Positions 31,544 to 39,643 of a stretch of DNA of 39,779 nt are shown here, in pieces (within the stretch, counting starts at the first letter, position 1; the number at the start of each line of letters is the position of its first letter). This stretch comes from Ruminococcus sp. (GTDB lineage Bacteria > Bacillota > Clostridia > Oscillospirales > Ruminococcaceae), in contig JAFXXU010000012.1 in assembly GCA_017542125.1 (NCBI GenBank), positions 1 to 39,779 of the forward strand, written 5' to 3'. The notes under the pieces are model-generated. The model was given only the letters and a program-made list of their open reading frames with translations, did not search any database and was not told the DNA's origin. The position numbers and the translations under genes are program-made.

Positions 31544-32026
31544 ATGAACAATGATATGACAGTCCCCTGCGGCGGAGGGTTCATAAACCTCCGGGTGGGT
31601 GCGATAATAATGCAGAACGGCAGGCTGCTCATGGTGGGGAACACCGCAAGGCCTCAGTATCTCTACTCGGTGGGAGGGCGTATCAAGTTCGGTGAGACCG
31701 CCGAGGAAGCCGTTGTAAGAGAGGTCTGTGAGGAAACGGGAGTCCGAATGGAGATCGACCGTCTGGGCTTCATCCACGAAAATTATTTCTACGGCGATGC
31801 GGGATACAACTCCCGCAAGCTGATCTACGAGATCTCCTTTTTCTACTATATGAAGGTGCCCGAGGGCTTCACCCCCTCCTGCCACAGTATGACCGACGAC
31901 GCAGCCACCGAGTATCTCCGCTGGATCACCCTGGATGAGGATATCCTCTACTACCCTGAGTTCTTCCGTGAGGAGCTGAAAGCCCCCGTGACGGGCGTAA
32001 AGCATTTCATCACCGATGAGAGATGA
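31544..32026 (+). CDS. Nudix hydrolase
   Basis: This 160-residue protein has a perfect Nudix box beginning at GRIKFGE and ending in REVCEETGV. The box binds the divalent metal that supports hydrolysis of a nucleoside diphosphate linked to another group. The downstream HENYFYGDAGYNSRKLIYEISFFYYM and WITLDEDILYYPEFFREEL segments complete the usual fold. The substrate cannot be told. The ATG at 31544 has AAGGAGG five bases upstream; an earlier ATG at 31502 would overlap the CotH gene. It is the last gene of the plus-strand run, followed by a terminator. Confidence 0.93.
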   Translation: MNNDMTVPCGGGFINLRVGAIIMQNGRLLMVGNTARPQYLYSVGGRIKFGETAEEAVVREVCEETGVRMEIDRLGFIHENYFYGDAGYNSRKLIYEISFFYYMKVPEGFTPSCHSMTDDAATEYLRWITLDEDILYYPEFFREELKAPVTGVKHFITDER

Positions 32027-32039
32027 CCGAAACAAAAAG

Positions 32040-32081
32040 CAGCAGTCCTTGACCGTTTTACCGGTCGGGGACTGCTGTTTT
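32040..32081 (+). terminator. Terminator after the Nudix gene
   Basis: A 9-bp stem (32040-32048 with 32069-32077) with a nested 5-bp stem (32051-32055 with 32062-32066) ends in TTTT. It also faces the minus-strand gene at 32108 and may serve both. Confidence 0.85.
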
Positions 32082-32107
32082 ATCAGCTATTTTGTTTCGT
32101 TGAATGA

Positions 32108-32356
32108 TCACTCTGCGGCAAGGAAGCCGTACATCTTCATCCTGAGATCGAGGAAATAGAGATACTCATTCATGGCAGTGCTCTGAGCCTTCAGAACATC
32201 AACGCTGTCATCAACATCGGCCTCTTCGCCGGCGTTGAGCTTTGCGATGTAAGCATTCAGCTTTTCGAGCCTAACCTTGGTCTGCCAGTATTCTGCCTTG
32301 AGCCTGTCTTTTCTATTCTCCGACATCATCAGGTCTACTGTCTCGTTCAATTCCAT
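32108..32356 (-). CDS. Small helical protein, crAss001_48-like
   Basis: This 82-residue soluble protein is almost entirely helical: two helices (SENRKDRLKAEYWQTKVRLEKLNAYIAKLNAG, then VLKAQSTAMNEYLYFLDLRMKMYGF) joined by an acidic linker. The pattern (K-R-L-K-x-E-Y near the start, an L-x-x-Q-x-x-A-M-x-x-Y-L-x-x-L second helix) matches small proteins called crAss001_48-related, common in phages and gut bacteria; function unknown. I chose ATG at 32356 with GGGAGGG seven bases upstream. It is a single-gene unit driven by a full-consensus promoter, which suggests strong expression. Confidence 0.75.
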   Translation of the reverse strand: MELNETVDLMMSENRKDRLKAEYWQTKVRLEKLNAYIAKLNAGEEADVDDSVDVLKAQSTAMNEYLYFLDLRMKMYGFLAAE

Positions 32357-32419
32357 ATAATAGCCCTCCCAAATAGATTTAAAAGCATTACTCTCTGCCT
32401 TTTTAACTGTACGCAATAT

Positions 32420-32448
32420 ATTATAGCACAAATTCCCTGAATTGTCAA
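32420..32448 (-). promoter_or_regulatory. Full-consensus promoter of the small helical protein
   Basis: TTGACA (32443-32448) and TATAAT (32420-32425) with a 17-base spacer on the minus strand match the sigma-A consensus at all twelve positions. Confidence 0.88.
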
Positions 32449-32481
32449 CAATTTTTATGACTTTCAGGCAAGAATTTTAGT

Positions 32482-33675
32482 TCAAATGTCAAAAGTCAGC
32501 CTATCGACCCTGCCGAGAAGCTCTTTTATGCGCCCCTGTGTGCGGGATACTCTTTTTCTGTAGAGCTCATCCTCGGCGCCTGCGGAACGCTTTATCAGGA
32601 ACAGGAACCTTACGCAGCCCATCAGAGCTATGCGGTCTCTGAGGACGGAGATCACCGTCTCGTCATCGGTGCCGAAATAATAGTAAGGGAACCTCTCCCA
32701 GACCTGAATGACTATCTCATCGGGGACGCCAAGGAAATCCAGGCTGTTCTGAGGATAGTCCTCACCGAAGGCGCGGTAGGTCACATAGACCGACTGTATA
32801 TCGAAGATGGGGTGGCCTGCGGTCAGGGTATCCATATCAATGAGCATGGGGCCGTTCTCGTCCTGCATTATATTCTTCATCTGAGCGTCGCCGTGGACCA
32901 CGTTGTTCTGCTCCGGCACCGCCTCTATCAGCTCGCGGAGCCTTCGGAAGTCCTCATCGTCCAGCAGCGGTGAGATATAGTCAAGATACTCCAGGAACCT
33001 CTGCTTGGATGAGGGCAGCCTGCCCGGAGGCACCTCCCTGCTGTTGACCAGCTTCAAGAACTCTGCATACTGCTTGATTATCCCCTCGGGGGCGGAGGTG
33101 TTCCCGATAAGCAGGTCGTTGAAGGTCTTGGCGCGGAGCAGCTCGAACACGGAGCCGTAGCTGTCCCCCACCCGGACTATATCGTAGGAGATCGCCGTGG
33201 GGACGCCCGCTACCAGGGCAGCCTTTGCCAGGGCTTTCTCGTTTTTGATCATACTTAGGCTCTCCGGGGACTGATAGACCTTGACGATAGTCTCCTCGTC
33301 GATGCGGTAGACCGTGCCGTAAAAGCCCTTGCCGATGACCTCGCAGCCGGTGACGTCGATACGGCGCAGCTGCTTGGTCACATTGAATATCTCGATAAAG
33401 CCCGTAAGCTCAAAGATATTATACACTTCCTGGGATACGTTCTGTATCTCTTCAAGGCTGCAGCAGCTTTTCTTTATCCGCATAAGGATACGCAGCCCCG
33501 CACTTGATATATATTTGAGCTCCTCGGCATCTATGACGATCTCATTTACTCCCGTTTCGGGGATGGCTGCTTTGATGGCGGCTTCGGTGGCTTCGGCGTT
33601 GTTGGTGTCGATCCTCCCGCTTAGGAAGATGGTGAGCCTGCCGTCCTTCAAGGTGTTCCTGACCTCTGCGCTCAT
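32482..33675 (-). CDS. STAS domain fused to an aminoglycoside-phosphotransferase-like kinase
   Basis: The first 100 of 397 residues are an anti-sigma-antagonist STAS domain (LTIFLSGRIDTNNAE, IVIDAEELKYISSAGLRIL), keeping the phospho-acceptor serine of the S-S-A-G-L motif. From about residue 115 there is an APH/choline-kinase fold: GKGFYGTVYRI loop, VVHGDAQMKNIM catalytic motif and LIDMDT metal site, all intact. The combination matches a paralogous family, TIGR02172, that I associate with Fibrobacter and Ruminococcus. The kinase might modify a small molecule or control the STAS switch. The ATG at 33675 has CGGAGGG; the frame is open to 33786. It is divergent from the MATE gene. Confidence 0.9.
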   Translation of the reverse strand: MSAEVRNTLKDGRLTIFLSGRIDTNNAEATEAAIKAAIPETGVNEIVIDAEELKYISSAGLRILMRIKKSCCSLEEIQNVSQEVYNIFELTGFIEIFNVTKQLRRIDVTGCEVIGKGFYGTVYRIDEETIVKVYQSPESLSMIKNEKALAKAALVAGVPTAISYDIVRVGDSYGSVFELLRAKTFNDLLIGNTSAPEGIIKQYAEFLKLVNSREVPPGRLPSSKQRFLEYLDYISPLLDDEDFRRLRELIEAVPEQNNVVHGDAQMKNIMQDENGPMLIDMDTLTAGHPIFDIQSVYVTYRAFGEDYPQNSLDFLGVPDEIVIQVWERFPYYYFGTDDETVISVLRDRIALMGCVRFLFLIKRSAGAEDELYRKRVSRTQGRIKELLGRVDRLTFDI

Positions 33676-33708
33676 GGCTTTTCCCTCCGTTCCCGGTCGA
33701 TTTTCTAT

Positions 33709-33737
33709 ATTATAGCATTTTTTTAAAAGAATTTCAA
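33709..33737 (-). promoter_or_regulatory. Promoter of the STAS-kinase gene
   Basis: TTGAAA (33732-33737) and TATAAT (33709-33714) are 17 bases apart on the minus strand. The leader to the ATG is about 30 bases. Confidence 0.78.
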
Positions 33738-33785
33738 GGGGGTACCCCGCAACTGTTAACAAACGGTAACACATTCCGATTTTCA

Positions 33786-33814
33786 TTGACTTTTATGCAG
33801 AAATCTGCTATTAT
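33786..33814 (+). promoter_or_regulatory. Promoter of the MATE-HATPase gene
   Basis: TTGACT (33786-33791) and TATTAT (33809-33814) are 17 bases apart on the plus strand. It is divergent from the STAS-kinase promoter with about 50 bases between the -35 boxes. Confidence 0.75.
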
Positions 33815-33889
33815 ATACTATATACAGGCTGTTTTCGGCCGACAGATAATTGATCAAAGCGCAAACTCGTAGCAGAAGGATAATATACT

Positions 33890-35638
33890 ATGATAAAAAA
33901 ACTTTTCAAACAAATGCTGCTGACGCAGATACTGTCCTCTATGACAGTTACCCTGTGTATGCTCATTGACAGTATGATGATCGGCAGATATCTCGGAGTA
34001 GACTCCATGACAGCCTACGGGCTGGCCACCCCAGTGCTTCTGGTATTCGCTGCCTTCGGGTGCCTCGTTTCGGCGGGTGTACAGGTAATGTGCGGCAAGA
34101 CCATGGGCAGCGGCGACAAGGAGGGCACCGACGCCTGCTTCACCGTCTCGGTGATACTTGCGGCGGCTATCTCGGCTGTGGGGATGTTTGTGGTGCTGGT
34201 GTTCACCGACCCGATCTGCACTATGCTGGGTGCCGGCGACCCCACCCCGGACAACGAAGTGTTCTTCCTGACCCGTGACTACCTCCGCGGCTTTATCATC
34301 GGTGCTCCCGCATTCATAGCGGCGCAGATAATGGTGCCCTATATGCAGATGTCCGGCAGCCGGGTAAGGCTGGTCGTGGCGGTGGCATCTATGACAGTGG
34401 GCGATATCATCCTGGATATACTCACGGTTTCCGTATTCAAGAACGGCACCTTCGGAATGGGGCTTGCCTCCAGCATAAGCTATTATATAGCCTTCTTCAT
34501 CGGTCTGGCTTACTTCTTCAAGAAGAACTGCATCTTCAAGTTCCGTCCGGCTCTTGCAAAGGCCAAGCTCTTCACCCAGCTGGTCAAGGACGGCATACCC
34601 ACGCTGATAAACCAGGTGAGCCTGGTGCTTCTGACCTTTGTCCTCAATAGGATGCTGCTGGGTCTCCAGGGCACCCACGCGGTTGCGGCTTATTCGGTAA
34701 TCGCCACCGTCGGGAACATCTGCTATGCTTTCAGCTCCGGTGTTGCTGCGGTAACGCTGACCCTCTCCTCCATATTCTATGCAGATGAGGACAGGACATC
34801 CCTGAAAGACCTGGTCAAGATAATGTGCTACTACGGCGTTATCATCTGCACGACGGTGACGGCGGTAGTGCTGCTGCTGGCAAAGCCCATGGTAATGCTC
34901 TTCCTCACCGACACGGAGGCAAAGGATATGGCTATAACCGGGTTCCGGTTCTTTGTGCTGTCCCTTGTTCCCTGCGTGCTCAATACCTGCTTCAAGAACT
35001 ACTATCAGGGCATAGACCGCATAAAGCTGACCATGGTGATCTCGGTTTTCCAGAACTTCGCCCTGACCGCTCTCGCAGCTTTGATACTCAGCAGGTTTCT
35101 GGGTGTTACGGGCGTATGGCTCGGCTTTGTCTGCGGTGAGAGCCTTACCCTCTGCGGCATAACCCTCATCGTCTATGCTCGCAACAAGCAGGCGAAGATC
35201 AGCGCCGAGGCCTTCTCGCTGCTCTCTGACAGCCTGGGAGTCGAGGACAACGACTGTATCGAAGCCTCCATCCTCAAATCCGAGGATGTGGTGGCTGTAT
35301 CCACCAAGGCCTGTGACTTCTGCAAGGAGCACGGCATCCCCAAAAAGACCTCGAACCTCATTGCTCTCAGCATTGAGGAAATGGCAAACAACATCGTCCA
35401 CCACGGCTTCGACGGCAAGAAGGATCACAGCATCGACATCAGGGTGATGCTCAAGAACGGCTCCCCTGTCCTGCGTATACGCGATAACTGCAAGAACTTC
35501 GACCCCGTGAAATATCTGGAGCTCCACAAGACCGACGACCCTGCCTCCCATATAGGCATCAGGATGATAATGAAGCTGGTCAAGGACGCGAATTACGTCA
35601 ACTCGCTGGGTCTGAACAACCTGACCCTTACCTTGTGA
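33890..35638 (+). CDS. MATE-family transporter fused to a histidine-kinase-like ATPase domain
   Basis: Residues 1 to about 440 of 582 form a MATE (multidrug and toxin extrusion) transporter with twelve hydrophobic segments, typical starts MLIDSMMIGRYLG and GVQVMCGKTMGSGD, and repeat in the second half. MATE proteins export drugs or metabolites using sodium or proton gradients. The last 140 residues are an RsbW/SpoIIAB-type HATPase_c domain: SIEEMANNIVHHGF (N box), LRIRDNCKNFDP (G1-like) and SHIGIRMIMKLV (G2-like). The fusion places a possible protein kinase or ATP sensor on a membrane transporter. A STAS domain, the natural partner of such an ATPase domain, is encoded divergently next door. 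Confidence 0.92.
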   Translation: MIKKLFKQMLLTQILSSMTVTLCMLIDSMMIGRYLGVDSMTAYGLATPVLLVFAAFGCLVSAGVQVMCGKTMGSGDKEGTDACFTVSVILAAAISAVGMFVVLVFTDPICTMLGAGDPTPDNEVFFLTRDYLRGFIIGAPAFIAAQIMVPYMQMSGSRVRLVVAVASMTVGDIILDILTVSVFKNGTFGMGLASSISYYIAFFIGLAYFFKKNCIFKFRPALAKAKLFTQLVKDGIPTLINQVSLVLLTFVLNRMLLGLQGTHAVAAYSVIATVGNICYAFSSGVAAVTLTLSSIFYADEDRTSLKDLVKIMCYYGVIICTTVTAVVLLLAKPMVMLFLTDTEAKDMAITGFRFFVLSLVPCVLNTCFKNYYQGIDRIKLTMVISVFQNFALTALAALILSRFLGVTGVWLGFVCGESLTLCGITLIVYARNKQAKISAEAFSLLSDSLGVEDNDCIEASILKSEDVVAVSTKACDFCKEHGIPKKTSNLIALSIEEMANNIVHHGFDGKKDHSIDIRVMLKNGSPVLRIRDNCKNFDPVKYLELHKTDDPASHIGIRMIMKLVKDANYVNSLGLNNLTLTL

Positions 35639-35654
35639 CAGGAGAGGCGGCAGT

Positions 35655-36365
35655 ATGACCGAACAGGCAAAGCGCGGCTTTGTCCCCTCCGACAGGAAGG
35701 ATTTCGGCGAGGAGGCTATTCCCCTGCTCCGCAGGGCAGCCGCCGAGGTCTGCTACCTGACAGACCGGGGCTACCCCATTATGAGCGCGGTGCGCTTTGT
35801 GGGGGATCACTACCAGTTCACCGAGCGGCAAAGGCTGGCATTGACCAGAACTGTCTCCCCCGGAAAGAGCCTGATCTCCCGCCGGGAGCGGCAGGTCTCC
35901 GATATCGCGGGCAGGACGATCAGCATCGACGGCTTCAATGTGATCATCGGGCTGGAGATCGCCTGCTCCGATTCTATGCTCTTCAAGTGTATGGACGGCA
36001 CTATCAGAGATCTGGCAGGGCTCCACGGCACCTACCGCCTTATCCCAGAGACCGACAGGGCTGTCACCGCCCTGATGAAGGCTCTGAACGAGCTGAAAGT
36101 GGCAAGAGCGGAAATATACCTTGACAAGCCGGTCTCGAACTCCGGCAGGCTGAAAGAGAGGATATACTCTCTGGCGCAGGATATCAGCTTTGAGCTGGAA
36201 GTCTTTATAGAGGATCAGGTGGATACGATACTGAAGGGCAAGCCCCTTGTGGCCTCCGGCGACGCTATCATTCTTGACGAATGCACGGAATGGTTCAACC
36301 TCACGGAGAATGTGATCCGCACACAGCTGGGCGGTCATCGCTACACCGATATCCTCCCCGAATGA
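35655..36365 (+). CDS. DUF434 family protein
   Basis: This 236-residue soluble protein has the DUF434 order: AAAEVCYLTDRGYPIMSAVRFVGDHY, then RQRLALTRTVSP, TISIDGFNVIIGLEIA (a strand followed by a likely nucleotide-binding-like loop), LHGTYRLIPET, and a final ILDECTEWFNLTENVI. The family has no established function that I know; an RNA-related or nuclease role is sometimes implied by the IDG-N segment but I do not claim it. It is 16 bases after the MATE gene, with AGGAGAGGCGG ahead of the ATG, and probably shares its transcript. A terminator follows. Confidence 0.85.
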   Translation: MTEQAKRGFVPSDRKDFGEEAIPLLRRAAAEVCYLTDRGYPIMSAVRFVGDHYQFTERQRLALTRTVSPGKSLISRRERQVSDIAGRTISIDGFNVIIGLEIACSDSMLFKCMDGTIRDLAGLHGTYRLIPETDRAVTALMKALNELKVARAEIYLDKPVSNSGRLKERIYSLAQDISFELEVFIEDQVDTILKGKPLVASGDAIILDECTEWFNLTENVIRTQLGGHRYTDILPE

Positions 36366-36371
36366 TCACAG

Positions 36372-36405
36372 GCCTCCCGCAGGACGATGCGGGAGGCTTT
36401 CTTAT
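36372..36405 (+). terminator. Terminator after the DUF434 gene
   Basis: A perfect 10-bp stem (36372-36381 with 36388-36397) is followed by TTTCTTATT on the plus strand. Confidence 0.85.
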
Positions 36406-36413
36406 TATACAAA

Positions 36414-36451
36414 AAGCGCTGTGATGCCGACGGAATAGCATCACAGCGCTT
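36414..36451 (-). terminator. Terminator after the GH5 gene
   Basis: A perfect 14-bp stem (36414-36427 with 36438-36451) is followed on the minus strand by TTTTTGTAT. It ends the cellulase transcript and is back to back with the plus-strand terminator at 36372. Confidence 0.88.
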
Positions 36452-36475
36452 ATGATGAAAGGAATATTGCTGTTA

Positions 36476-37585
36476 TCAGTCAGTTTCGGAAGTGAACCAG
36501 GCCTTGATCCATCTGCCCTCCTCGGAGAGCTCATCATCCGTCCAGCCCGAGAGCTTGGAGCAGTTTGGAGCAATGACAGCGCTTGCCTCGTCCTTGTTGG
36601 AGAGGTTCCAGCACATATAGCTTACGTTGTATTTCTCGATAAGCTCCTTCCAGAGATCAGCCTGGGTGATATCCACCTTGCCGTTTCCGGAAGCGTCGCA
36701 GATACCGAACTCGCTGACGAATACCGGCAGACCCTCGGAGATGCATCTCTCCATCTTATTGCGGAGGGAATCCTTGTGGGTAGCGGCATAGAAATGCAGG
36801 GTATACATTACATTATCGTAGCTGAGGGGGTTAGCCAGAGCCTTGTCAACATCCTGGCTCCAGGTAGGCGTGCCGACGATGACCACGCTGTCGGGAGCAT
36901 TGGCTCTGATAACGGGGATGACCTCGTTGGCGTACTCGGTGATCTTATCCCAGCCGGCGCCCTTGTTGGGCTCGTTGCAGATCTCATAGAGCACATTGCC
37001 GTAGGAGGCGTACTTCTTTGACATCTCATCGAAGAACTTCACAGCCTCATCCTTGTAAACGAGGGGGCTGTTCTCGTTGAGAACGTGCCAGTCGATGATC
37101 ACATACATACCCAGCTCGGTAGCCAGCTCAACGCCGTTCTCCACCAGACCCTTGATATACTCCTTGTCGCCGTTGGAGCAGTAGCCGAGGTTCTCGTGGG
37201 TATACATCGCCAGGCGGACACAGTTGGTGTTCCACTCGTCACGCATCGCGGTAAAGGTCTCCTTGCAGACGTATGAAGGATACCAGGCTATGCCGTGGGT
37301 GGACATTCCTCGCAGCTGGAACTTGTTGCCGGAGGCATCTACCAGGTCGCTGCCCTTTACCGAGAGAGCGCCGTGCTTGGCGAATGCGGTATCTCCCGAA
37401 GCATCGGGAGCAGGGTCATCGGTACTGTCAGCCGGAGTCCCATCGGTAACAGCTTCGGTCTGAACAGCCGAAGCCTCAGTCGATGCCGGGTAGGCGGTGC
37501 CTGCCGACGAGCCCGAATCATCGGAGCCGCAGGCGGTGAGCAGCAGGCAGGCTGCAAAAATTGCGGTCAGGAGCTTCTTCATCAT
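36476..37585 (-). CDS. GH5 endoglucanase-type cellulase lipoprotein
   Basis: The 369-residue protein begins with a lipoprotein signal (MKKLLTAIFAACLLLTAC), so it is predicted to be membrane-anchored outside. A Ser/Thr/Asp-rich linker of about 50 residues precedes the glycoside hydrolase family 5 domain: FQLRGMSTHGIAWYP, CVRLAMYTHENLGYC, YVIIDWHVLNENSP, LYEICNEPN with the catalytic acid/base Glu, and PVFVSEFGICDASG with the nucleophile Glu. GH5 subfamily 2 type endoglucanases cut beta-1,4 glucan chains. There is no dockerin or cellulose-binding module, so it acts as a cell-bound enzyme. It is a single-gene unit with a sizeable 5' leader. Its start could also be one Met later. Confidence 0.94.
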   Translation of the reverse strand: MMKKLLTAIFAACLLLTACGSDDSGSSAGTAYPASTEASAVQTEAVTDGTPADSTDDPAPDASGDTAFAKHGALSVKGSDLVDASGNKFQLRGMSTHGIAWYPSYVCKETFTAMRDEWNTNCVRLAMYTHENLGYCSNGDKEYIKGLVENGVELATELGMYVIIDWHVLNENSPLVYKDEAVKFFDEMSKKYASYGNVLYEICNEPNKGAGWDKITEYANEVIPVIRANAPDSVVIVGTPTWSQDVDKALANPLSYDNVMYTLHFYAATHKDSLRNKMERCISEGLPVFVSEFGICDASGNGKVDITQADLWKELIEKYNVSYMCWNLSNKDEASAVIAPNCSKLSGWTDDELSEEGRWIKAWFTSETD

Positions 37586-37602
37586 ACATTACCTCTTCTT
37601 TT

Positions 37603-37740
37603 GTTCGCAAAAACTTACATTACTCGGCCGCGGGAGGATCGGAGAAAACTTGACATATGATCGCATTGTCTTAACCGATCCTCTGCACGGCTTTCCTCAC
37701 TTCTTGCGAACATTATAGCACTTATCCGAGATACGGTCAA
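37603..37740 (-). promoter_or_regulatory. Promoter and structured leader of the GH5 gene
   Basis: TTGACC (37735-37740) and TATAAT (37712-37717) are 17 bases apart on the minus strand. Downstream, two nested inverted repeats span the leader: an 8-bp outer pair (TTGCGAAC 37704-37711 with GTTCGCAA 37603-37610) and a 9-bp inner pair (37634-37642 with 37675-37683). The outer pair begins at the expected transcription start, so it may be a pair of operator half-sites; the inner may be RNA. Confidence 0.6.
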
Positions 37741-37876
37741 TTGACAATGCTATTATGTTTTTAACATTTACTATTTCACCAATATGACCCGGCGGGTTGT
37801 CAGCGCCCTCCCCTCACCGTGTGAAGCTCTCCGGGACAGGGGCATAATAATATTTATCAAAATCACAAAAAAAGTG

Positions 37877-37906
37877 TTGACAAACGGTATATAAAAGTGG
37901 TATGAT
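37877..37906 (+). promoter_or_regulatory. Promoter of the GGDEF/EAL gene
   Basis: TTGACA (37877-37882) and TATGAT (37901-37906) are 18 bases apart on the plus strand. AAGGGGGG lies five bases before the ATG at 37961. The 37586-37960 gap otherwise holds only this promoter and the GH5 promoter and leader. Confidence 0.78.
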
Positions 37907-37960
37907 ATTTATGTAATATAAATTAACAAATAAAACATGATGCCATAAAGGGGGGATATT

Positions 37961-39643
37961 ATGGACGGAGTGCTTTGCAGCAAGAACTTTCGGGAGTTTT
38001 TCGGGATCATCCTGGAGAACGCCGACAGCCTCAGTGCGCTCATTGAACTGCTGCGGGATAATCTCTCCCTTATAAACAAGGAGGTCTCGATCGGCCGGCT
38101 GAATTTTGAGGTCGATAAGCATTTCGCCCTTGAAGAGCTGGGCACCGAGGAAATGAGCTGCACTATCTTTTCCGAGGACCACTACAATCCCCTTGAGAAA
38201 ATGGAGCGCCGCTTCAAAACTATGGATAACGGCTCGGTCTATATTGAGCTGTATGCCACCAGCGGGCATATCTGGAACGATGAGGAGAAGGAGTCAATAG
38301 AGTTCCTGCTGGAATCCCTTTATGCCATCTGTGCCAAGACCCGGGCATACGTCAGGCTGGAACGCCTCGCCGTCACCGATCAGCTGACGGAGGTCCTCAA
38401 CAACGAGGGGCTTTCCCAATACTGCGAGAAGCTGCTGATCGAGGGCACCATCGGAGAGTACACGGCGGTCTACTCCAATATACGAAATTTCAAATTCATC
38501 AACCAGCATATCGGCACCCGCTCCGGCGACAAGGTGCTCCAGGCATACGCCGCCAAGCTGGTGGAATACGCAGGCTCCGGCAAGGTGGCAAGGCTCGGGG
38601 GCGATACCTTTATGACGCTGGTAAAATCCAAGCGTGCGGCAAAATTCATCGAGAATGCCGAGACCATAACCGTCTGGGCCAGCGAATTCATACGCTTCGA
38701 TCTTGCCTCGAAGATGGGTGTTTACAAGATAGGCCCCATCGACACGATAAACGACATACTGAACCGCGCCTCTATCGCTTACACTGCGGCTAAGAACTCC
38801 CTGAACGACATTTACGTCTGCTTTGACCCGGTGATCTACCGGCGCTCGATAACCGAGAACGAGATCTCGGCGGTATTCCATGAGTCGCTGATGAACAAGG
38901 AATTCATGGTCTACTTCCAGCCGAAGGTGAGGATGGACACGGGAAGGCTTTGCGGCTGCGAGGCTCTGGTGCGGTGGTACCGTGCGGGTCAGATCGTCCC
39001 GCCCAACGAGTTCGTTCCCGTGCTGGAGAAGGACGGCTCAGTCTGCGATCTGGACTTCTATATGCTTGAAGAGACCTGCCGCTGCATCCGCTACTGGCTG
39101 GATAACAAGATACAGCCTGTACGGGTATCGGTGAATTTCTCAAAGATACATCTGCACAACTCCCGCATTGCCGACGACATCCACGATGTTCTGAAGCGCT
39201 ACGACATCCCGCCAAAGTTCATCGAGATAGAGCTGACCGAGACCTCCTGCCACGAGGACTACAACGCTATGCTCAGCTTCATCAAGGATATGCGCACCCG
39301 GGGCTTCGGCATCTCAATAGACGATTTCGGCACGGGTTATTCCTCCCTGAATATGCTCAAGGACATTCACGTTGATGTTATCAAGCTGGACAAGTCATTT
39401 GTGGACTCTATCGAAGAGAGCGGTGAATCGGCGCGGATCGTCATCCGTAACATAGTCAACACCATCATAGAGCTGGGTATGGAGGTCATCGCCGAGGGCG
39501 TTGAGAAGCTCTCGCAGGTGAACTTCCTTGAAGGCATCGGCTGCGAGATGGCTCAGGGCTACCGCTTCGGCAAGCCAATGACCGAAAAGAACTTCACCAA
39601 CGCTCTTATGTCGGATATGGGATTCCAGATCAATAATATTTAA
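37961..39643 (+). CDS. Cyclic-di-GMP phosphodiesterase with degenerate GGDEF and intact EAL domains
   Basis: The 560-residue cytosolic protein has an N-terminal region of about 135 residues without a recognised domain, a degenerate GGDEF domain at about 140-290 (LGGDTF instead of GGDEF) and a complete EAL domain from about 310. The EAL signature reads CEALVRW (ExLxR), with ELTETSC, DDFGTGYSSL and VIAEGVE also intact, so it should hydrolyse cyclic-di-GMP. The altered GGDEF domain is probably a GTP-binding regulatory part. Its stop codon TAA at 39641 overlaps the terminal repeat of the MITE copy that follows, so its original downstream end may have been replaced. Confidence 0.93.
   Translation: MDGVLCSKNFREFFGIILENADSLSALIELLRDNLSLINKEVSIGRLNFEVDKHFALEELGTEEMSCTIFSEDHYNPLEKMERRFKTMDNGSVYIELYATSGHIWNDEEKESIEFLLESLYAICAKTRAYVRLERLAVTDQLTEVLNNEGLSQYCEKLLIEGTIGEYTAVYSNIRNFKFINQHIGTRSGDKVLQAYAAKLVEYAGSGKVARLGGDTFMTLVKSKRAAKFIENAETITVWASEFIRFDLASKMGVYKIGPIDTINDILNRASIAYTAAKNSLNDIYVCFDPVIYRRSITENEISAVFHESLMNKEFMVYFQPKVRMDTGRLCGCEALVRWYRAGQIVPPNEFVPVLEKDGSVCDLDFYMLEETCRCIRYWLDNKIQPVRVSVNFSKIHLHNSRIADDIHDVLKRYDIPPKFIEIELTETSCHEDYNAMLSFIKDMRTRGFGISIDDFGTGYSSLNMLKDIHVDVIKLDKSFVDSIEESGESARIVIRNIVNTIIELGMEVIAEGVEKLSQVNFLEGIGCEMAQGYRFGKPMTEKNFTNALMSDMGFQINNI

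Noticed and set aside
33741-33775. GTTAAC and GGTAAC repeats, with a 10-base string also found at the promoter at 37881.
   Set aside because: Too short and imperfect to call a shared regulatory site without a genome-wide search.
33854-35551. A 565-codon open frame antisense to the MATE-HATPase gene.
   Set aside because: It has a His/Gly/Glu-rich composition with no domain and mirrors the codon structure of the real gene. It is a shadow frame caused by GC-rich coding DNA.
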